Assembly: GCA_018287875.1 (NCBI GenBank) | Contig: JAGVVL010000018.1 | Location: 2,162,501-2,226,500, forward strand | DNA length: 64,000 nt | Direction: 5' to 3' | DNA from: Nigrospora sphaerica | Lineage: Eukaryota > Ascomycota > Sordariomycetes > Amphisphaeriales > Apiosporaceae | In this document: in pieces, positions 57,612-64,000 of the stretch | Position numbering within the stretch: position 1 is the stretch's first letter | Layout: the number at the start of each line of letters is the position of its first letter | The notes under the pieces: generated by a model | What the model saw: only the letters and a program-made list of their open reading frames with translations | The model's database searches: none | Told to the model about the DNA's origin: nothing | Translations under genes and position numbers: made by a program

Positions 57612-60600
57612 ATACGCCGCGGGCAGCCCTGCGGAAGATGGAAACGGCCGGATTGAGGGCCTACGCAGGCCTACGTTTGCTTGCTGGTGCGATTCCTAGG
57701 ATCTTCTGGTATGCTATCAGCCACAGTCGGTGGTGGTGGGCTGGCGGGCCGTCTCTGCTAGCCGAAAAAAAAGGAAGCCAGAAGGCCGGCACGTGCTGCA
57801 GGCGAGCCTTTTGTCAGTTCGCTACGAAGAAGCAAAACACATCGGCGTCGAGGAGCAATCGGCAGACGGGAGCTGAAACACTACCGACATGAGAAAGGGC
57901 AGATGGGCGAGGAGGGGGGGTAAAAGGGAGGGGGGGATGGGGTGAGTGTGCAATCGAGCAAGGCTGCAGTACCGGACGGAATAGAAAGGACGGGATGCGG
58001 CTTGTTGTATGTATGGGACGGATGGATTATGGATGATGAGAGTGCGACGCAGGGGACCCAGCTCCCGACGAGAATGCTCCAATCGACCGTTGAACGTCAA
58101 TGGGGCAGCGGCAGAACTCGAAACATTTCCAGAGTTGATGATCGCCGGGGCGAGAGCATGCCAGATATTAAGTAGCAAGCGGAGCACGCACATGGGGGGG
58201 GGTGCGGTATCCAGGATAGTGGGTGCATGGAGTTGCATGCATGGATGCGTGCAATCCACCAGATGCTGGCTGATGGACAACCCCGTCCCTGTCCGGCCCA
58301 CTTGGGGGGGCAGAGGAACAGAGGCACAGAGGCACAGAGGCACAGAGGCACAGAGGCACAGAGGCACAGAGGCCACACGAGACGGGCGAAGAGCACGAGG
58401 CAACTAGAGGGGGGCCGGCACCCGGGAGGCTGCGAAATGAAGATGGACGAGCTGGAAGGGGGTGGGAGTGCGCGGTATCATGGAAGCCACCTGCCCGGTA
58501 CCCGGCGTGTAGTTGTGCTGTACTTGCACCGATGCTGTCTTTTGCTTGTCGTGGCCGTTGCGGCGGCCGTTGGCAGACACTCGTCGCGGTGGGCGAGAGG
58601 CGCGCGCGTACCCAACGGACGAGCATGCCATGAAGGAACTTTTGATGCCGACTTGACTCGTTTCCGGCTTTCTTGCCCGTGCTTCCCTCTCGTGGGAACA
58701 AGGCCGAACAGAATCCAAACGGAAGCGCACTCACCCTCTCTCTGCCCGGCTCGCCGTCTCCTATGCGATAGCCGTCTTTTCCCGGCTGTCCTGAGGCCTG
58801 TGCTGTGCTGGGCCTGGCCTGTTGCCGTCAGGTCGCGTTATGAAGAGCCGTCCCCGGTCGGCCGTGGGGGGTTGTTACCCGACGAGCCTCGATGCGCTCG
58901 GTACGGTCGTGATTAGGCTGGCAGCGCGTGAGGGCCCCGGGGCGCATGCCGTCGGCGATGACGAATGGGATCACGTATCACACGAGTAGCGAAAGGGTCG
59001 TCACCGAGGTCGAGCGGAACAGCGAGAACATCGACACGGGCAGGGCAGGCAGAGGAAGGGTCGAGAGGATTGAAGGGGGGAGGGGGGGGGGGCGTTTCCT
59101 TCATAACGCTGGTGAGGGCGGAATGGTTCGTCGAGTGCATGGCAGGACAAGGTTGGCAACGATGCCTCCGGTACTAGCATCCACACCTCATGTAGGTACC
59201 CTTCCTTACTCGATCGGGAGCGGGTCGCCGCCCACAGGCCGACCTCCACCGAATTACTAGGGCCGGAAATTTACACTATGGTTCTAAGCGTCTTAGTTGT
59301 TGTGGTGGCAGGGAGCCTGGGCGCCCGCCCCTCTGCTGATTTGGAACCCCTGGACCGGGGGGGGGGGGGGGAGGGATGGGATGCGGACAGACAGAGCGAG
59401 CCCGACGAAGGTCTCGCTGCAGTCGCCCGTGTCGGCACGGCCAGGCCTGAAAAGTAGCTGTCCAGCTGCCTCCCTTTGCTACCCTACACGCTCGCTACCC
59501 GTACAGCTAACGCACCGTGTGCAACCAAGGCGGCCGGGCCGTGTGCCTGTGCCCTAAAGTCAACCTACCTTCGGCCTCTGCGCCGCTTGTTGCCCATTCC
59601 CGTCCCGCCTCCCGCCAGGCACTTCAACCGGCCAACATTGCCTTCTGCGCCGGGTGGGCAACGTCACTTGCCGGGTACTGGGTTCCCCAGTAGCTTCCGG
59701 TTGGGCCACCCGCGAAATCGTCATGATGCGGTTGGGAACTCTGCGTGGGCGACTCCCAGGATCTGGGCCCCGATCCATCGGGCGTGGCGTCTTCTTGGGG
59801 CGGCTCCTGGCTGCTGCGACGAGTACGGCCAAGGTTTCCCTTCTCAGGTTGGACTCTCGGGCGTTGGAATCCTTTTTCTATACGAGGCGGTGGACGCCTT
59901 CGTACCTACCTACACCTGACAACGAGGCTTCGACGGTTGTGCTCAATTAGAAGGGCGCGGCGCATTACATATACCTAAGTAGGGAGGTACACAGCAAGTA
60001 GGTCCAGCTAGGTATAGCCTCACAGGCGGGGGGTTGGCTACGGGCCTGCATATGGAGAAGCAAGTATACGAGGCGTCCAGTAACCAGATGAGTGACAGAT
60101 ACAATGAGATCGGTAAAAGTACCTACCTGACATTGGTGGTGGTGCGGCGGCACCGTCCCATCCCATCCCCTACCATCCATCCACGCGCACGTCTATAATA
60201 ACCCCAACGGACTACAGCAACTATTCGCAGTGACGACCCCTGATGGCCCCTAATTTGGAAGGTACAACTACCCTCGCCAAGTGGGCAGTGGGTGGATTCG
60301 GCATTGTCCCTCCCCGGCCGCACGCGGACAGAGAAAAGAAGGAGTGGAGGCAAAGCGGTCTGTCTCGTCTCCAGGTCTACACCCCTTCGACCCTAACACG
60401 CGCGCAGGCACGCGCAGGCACGGTGAAGGCCAACAGGGCTGGCAGCCAGTCAGACCTACAATGTGCGTATACCACATGTGCATTCACTATATGTGCGTTC
60501 ACTGTGCACCTACATAGGTAGGTACCACAGGGCTGCTCCCGTCATCCTCACCACCAACATACAGCGCATGTTACTGCCACCGGCCCTCGGAGCCCGAGGC

Positions 60601-63600
60601 GGACTGGTCGCCTGGCCTTGCTTGGTGCCGTTGCAGGGCGGGCGGACCTCTGCCAGGGATCCCGTTGAATTGGAATGGAACATGAAATAGGAGCCAAAGG
60701 GGGGGGCTACACGTGGGGACTTCGGCCGTGCACTATATACGTGCACAGTAATAGGAGATTCCATCGCCAGCTCGGATATCTGATATGACAGCCGATATTC
60801 TCCAACAGTGCCGGTAGCCTCCCCCGCCCGCCAAGCGTCGGTGGTTGCATCAACGGCAGCCGGCCACTCGGGGAGGTCTGTGCATGTACATTAATAGCCG
60901 TGTATAACTCGGGCCGCACGTTGGGTACATGGATGCGAAACCTTGGGGGGCTGGCCTACTCTTTATTACAGTTGCCCGGCTTTCCCAACGTTGCCTGGTG
61001 GCAGGATGGGAACGTTAGAGGTTAGGTAGCCCAGAGGTATGTAGGTAGATGCTTGCTTATGGTCCTAGCGATGCATCGATGATGGGTCTCATGCCGGTCG
61101 GAAAAGTTTCCTGCCGAGGGACGAGGCACGGCCTTTGGCGCCGACGACCGACCAAGAAACATGGGATGAGAAGGGAAGAAGTCGTGCAGACGGCCCCAAC
61201 CGGAGGAGCCCTGGCGCTCAGACGGCGCCTCGTCCAGCGAGTGCCGGGTGCTTCCCGGCCATAGGGAGGCGTTGCCATGGCGGGCATGCATGTGCAATGA
61301 AGGGGAAGGGGAGGGCCAGAAGGGGCAAGGGGGGGCCTCACTATTGGGCAACGGCTTTTTATGTGCACCCGCCAGCGCCGAGGCGGCTTGCCAAACGCAT
61401 CTGCTAAACCTGCAGCCGGCGTCAATCCTTGCTCGTCCCCCCATCCCCCTCCAGATCCCCCGAGGCTGAGACATGCTCAGCAGCCTGGGCATATCGGGAA
61501 GTTGAAACTTGGGACGACTTAACTTGACCTAGGATCGACCATAGGTCCATGGGTACCTGACCCAAAGGCCTGTAAGACTCGGCTACTGGGATCCCTGGGC
61601 TACCTACCTCGTCTTTAGTACTTTGTAGAGGCCTGTGTAAGTACTTACCCCAACACCTGCCGGCATATCTAATGGAAGTACAGAGGAAATGTACTTGGGC
61701 TTACGTCTATCCCCCACAGACATCCATCCGTCCAATACGTACACGTTCCCTCTCCCCACTGGTTCCGTTCCTCTGCGCGTTTGAAAGACGACCCGGCAAG
61801 CGTGCAGCATGCGGCCCCATCCATCCACCCGTGTTGCAGGACTGTTTGCCTCCGTACTCATGTGGTCTTCAACTACTTAGGGTAGCTCCTCATTGGCTCC
61901 CTACGGCGTACCTAGAGTAGAGGTGCGTATGGCCCGACCTTGATGCCAACATCGAGAAAGGGCTGGAACCGGGGGGCACACCCGTACTTCGGATTAGTGT
62001 GCATCGTGGGCACAACCGACCCAGCGGGCCTTGCGGCCAGCAAGACAGTTTGGGCATCCTCGTGGACCGTTCTCGGTCCGCTCTCTGTACGACGTACCAC
62101 AGTCCCGTGCTGTTGGTTGGTCGACCGTCTCTCCCCATGGCGAATGATGCCCCATGGCCCATCCGCCGTCGTGCCGCTAAACATTACCTAGCCTGACCCA
62201 AGGGCCAAGAATCCAGTAGCAGTCTGGAGAGCCTGACAGCCCAGCAAGTATGAAGAGAGAGGTGCGTATCCCATGTAATGAGTACATATTAGTGCAGACG
62301 AGTTGTTTCAGCAGCCCCGCTTGCCACGCTTCTGTATCGATCAACAACGGCCCAGCTTCATTAGGGATCGCGAGGCGATCAGTGAACTTGCGAAAAGTAG
62401 GCGGAATACCACGGGCCGCCAGGCAACACCCGCGTCTGCCGCCGCTGTCCGCGTGGCATTGGGGGCTGCAAGATGGCCTCGCTGGCACGTTCGCGCTGGG
62501 CAACCAGGCCTAGACCCATCTGGTAGAGCCAAGTACAGATCCGCCCACGAAGGCCGGCCTCGCTTTCCTCGATGTGCACAGAGGGGATGGGTATGGAGCA
62601 TGTGTCGACGCCAGACCGAGGGAATTGCCGTGGAAGCCGAGTGTTCTCGCCTGGCCGGGTACACACCCGTCACACAGTGAGCAGCCTTTCTTGGTCAGGC
62701 TCAAGTACCTAGGTGTTTACTTGAGCTACTGGGCACCACGGAAGGAATATTTCCCTATGGGAGGCTATATGGCATTATCGGCCTATTTGTCCTGCGGCTG
62801 ATGTGCGCTTGGTGTTAGCGTCCGCCCTCGGTATGGCTTCTTTTTAGTGAGGATTTGGTCAGCCCGTAAACCCCCATGCCAGAGAGCCCCCCGACACCCC
62901 TGTTGTATCGAGAGCATGAACCCAGTTGACCGTCTTTTCGTGCCCCCTACATGGCTGCCTTTCAGGTCCGCCGCCGCAATGGACAGTGCCGCCTTGCGTC
63001 CTCTGGCGAGAATCCCTTGGCTGTTTCTTGCCGTGGGCCACTGGTCGGAAACGGATACTGACCAAACGAGTGCTCCACGACTTGGGGAAAGTCTTGAGCT
63101 CGCTGAGATGGGGGACGCCATCCGTCGATCCCATGGCGATCAGAAGACTATCCAAAAACTAGCTGACGGAAGCGTCCCTGGGGGGGGGGGTCATGGGGTT
63201 TTTCTTTTGCGGCAGTTCCTGCAGCCCGGGCGGTCACGATCCATTGCGAGTTACGAGCACACGCTGTTCATGTCTGGGGGGTTTTCCCTACCACGGACCT
63301 GTTTGCCTCTTCTGGGCCCCCCGTCGGAGCCCGATCTCTCTTCTCGGTGTAACTTGGCTTGCGCGCACGCGTTGCCAGTCCCTCCGTCAGCTCCGAAGCC
63401 CCGGTGGATTAGGTGGGAAAGCAATGACGCCCCGGGGCAAGTGACAGCTGCAAGGCTGAGACATGGTGATTTACAAGCATTGTGTACTTCGGACTCATGT
63501 GGCTGACGGAAAGCCCGGCATCCGCCACTCGAGGGCGGTTCTTCTGTCAGCAACTGGAGGCGGTCCGCCCGGCGTCGTCAGATCGGGGTACGTGCTATGA

Positions 63601-64000
63601 CCAACCTTCACGTTCCACGACAGGTTGGTTGCATGCCTACCTGCGATATCCGCTTACCTTATGTACCTCCTTCAGAGCCCAAATAAATCTTTCGGGATCT
63701 GGCACACCTTCTGTTGCTCACATGTGACAGATGGTCCTACATAATGACCAGCCTGCCGTTTGCCTCGCGCACAGTGCCCGAGCACGCGGTGGAAGTCTAT
63801 CCCAGAAGTGTTTGTCGCCTTTGCTGGCCGTTTGTAGCCAACAACACCTTGCCTCCGCCATTGACCAGCAATTAGCACTGAAAGCTTTATTATAGATGCC
63901 ATGTGGGCGCCCGGCCGCTCGTTAGTTCCCCTTTCCGCCTACCTCCTGTGGATACGCAAGCATCCGCCTCCGAAGACCCCAGGGAGGGAGGGGGGCACGT
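57612..64000. other. 6.4 kb without a recognisable gene, to the right edge
   Basis: Upstream flank of the 1350-residue gene and beyond. All open frames are short or compositional. It contains an 8-bp minisatellite at 58311-58373, a 15-G run at 59357-59371 and several TACCTACC octamers (59903, 60120, 60515 and 61601). No tRNA, transposase or conserved protein is visible. Confidence 0.55.
58311..58373. repeat. 8-bp minisatellite (GCACAGAG)n
   Basis: Six exact tandem copies of GCACAGAG from 58324 to 58371, preceded by a degenerate copy and followed by GCC. It lies upstream of the 1350-residue gene. The repeat produces Cys/Ala/Ser shadow frames on the other strand. Confidence 0.95.

Noticed and set aside
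1..64000. CRISPR arrays, bacterial operons or prophage
   Set aside because: The introns, tRNA type and protein families are eukaryotic; no spaced direct repeats of CRISPR form are seen.

Overview
The window is nuclear DNA of a filamentous ascomycete, most likely a Sordariomycete. The evidence is GC-rich sequence, GT..AG introns mostly 50-140 nt long, intron-poor genes, Zn2Cys6 regulators with fungal-specific domains, and fungal versions of MIC12, UTP25, Cwf18 and a PPR protein. A hypocrealean origin is a guess from overall protein character. I see fifteen protein genes (one cut by the left edge), one decayed gene and two tRNAs. About half of the window has no recognisable gene.

Layout. (1) 1-1603, minus: 5' part of a Zn2Cys6 regulator whose fourth zinc-ligand codon is split by an intron, followed by about 12.4 kb without a convincing gene (1604-14010). 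(2) 14011-20223: an MDR-type oxidoreductase (minus) and a Zn2Cys6/fungal-trans regulator (plus), divergent across 2.7 kb. (3) 21094-39976, the housekeeping block: a mitochondrial PPR protein and Cwf18 (divergent); an R3H-SUZ RNA-binding protein with a long CT-rich leader; MIC12 and mitoribosomal bL17m (divergent, both mitochondrial); UTP25 and eIF3f (divergent, ribosome biogenesis and translation). (4) 39977-51806, the accessory block: a less GC-rich 3 kb gap, an apparently intact isocyanide synthase, a frameshifted 2-oxoglutarate dioxygenase remnant directly behind it, an intron-containing tRNA-Met, a tRNA-Gly, a rhodopsin-like (SAT4-type) seven-helix membrane protein and a cytochrome P450. 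(5) 53559-57611, minus: a 1350-residue disordered, conserved-type fungal protein with four copies of a short motif, followed by 6.4 kb without genes to the right edge.

The housekeeping block joins RNA and translation genes (splicing, RNA binding, ribosome assembly, initiation) with mitochondrial genes (PPR, MICOS, mitoribosome). The accessory block is the most interesting part. Isocyanide synthases normally work with a Fe(II)/2-oxoglutarate oxygenase, and here the partner has lost its frame and an iron-binding aspartate while the synthase reads through cleanly. Whether the nearby membrane protein and P450 belong to the same small cluster is inference. All functions are from reading the sequence; no database search was run.
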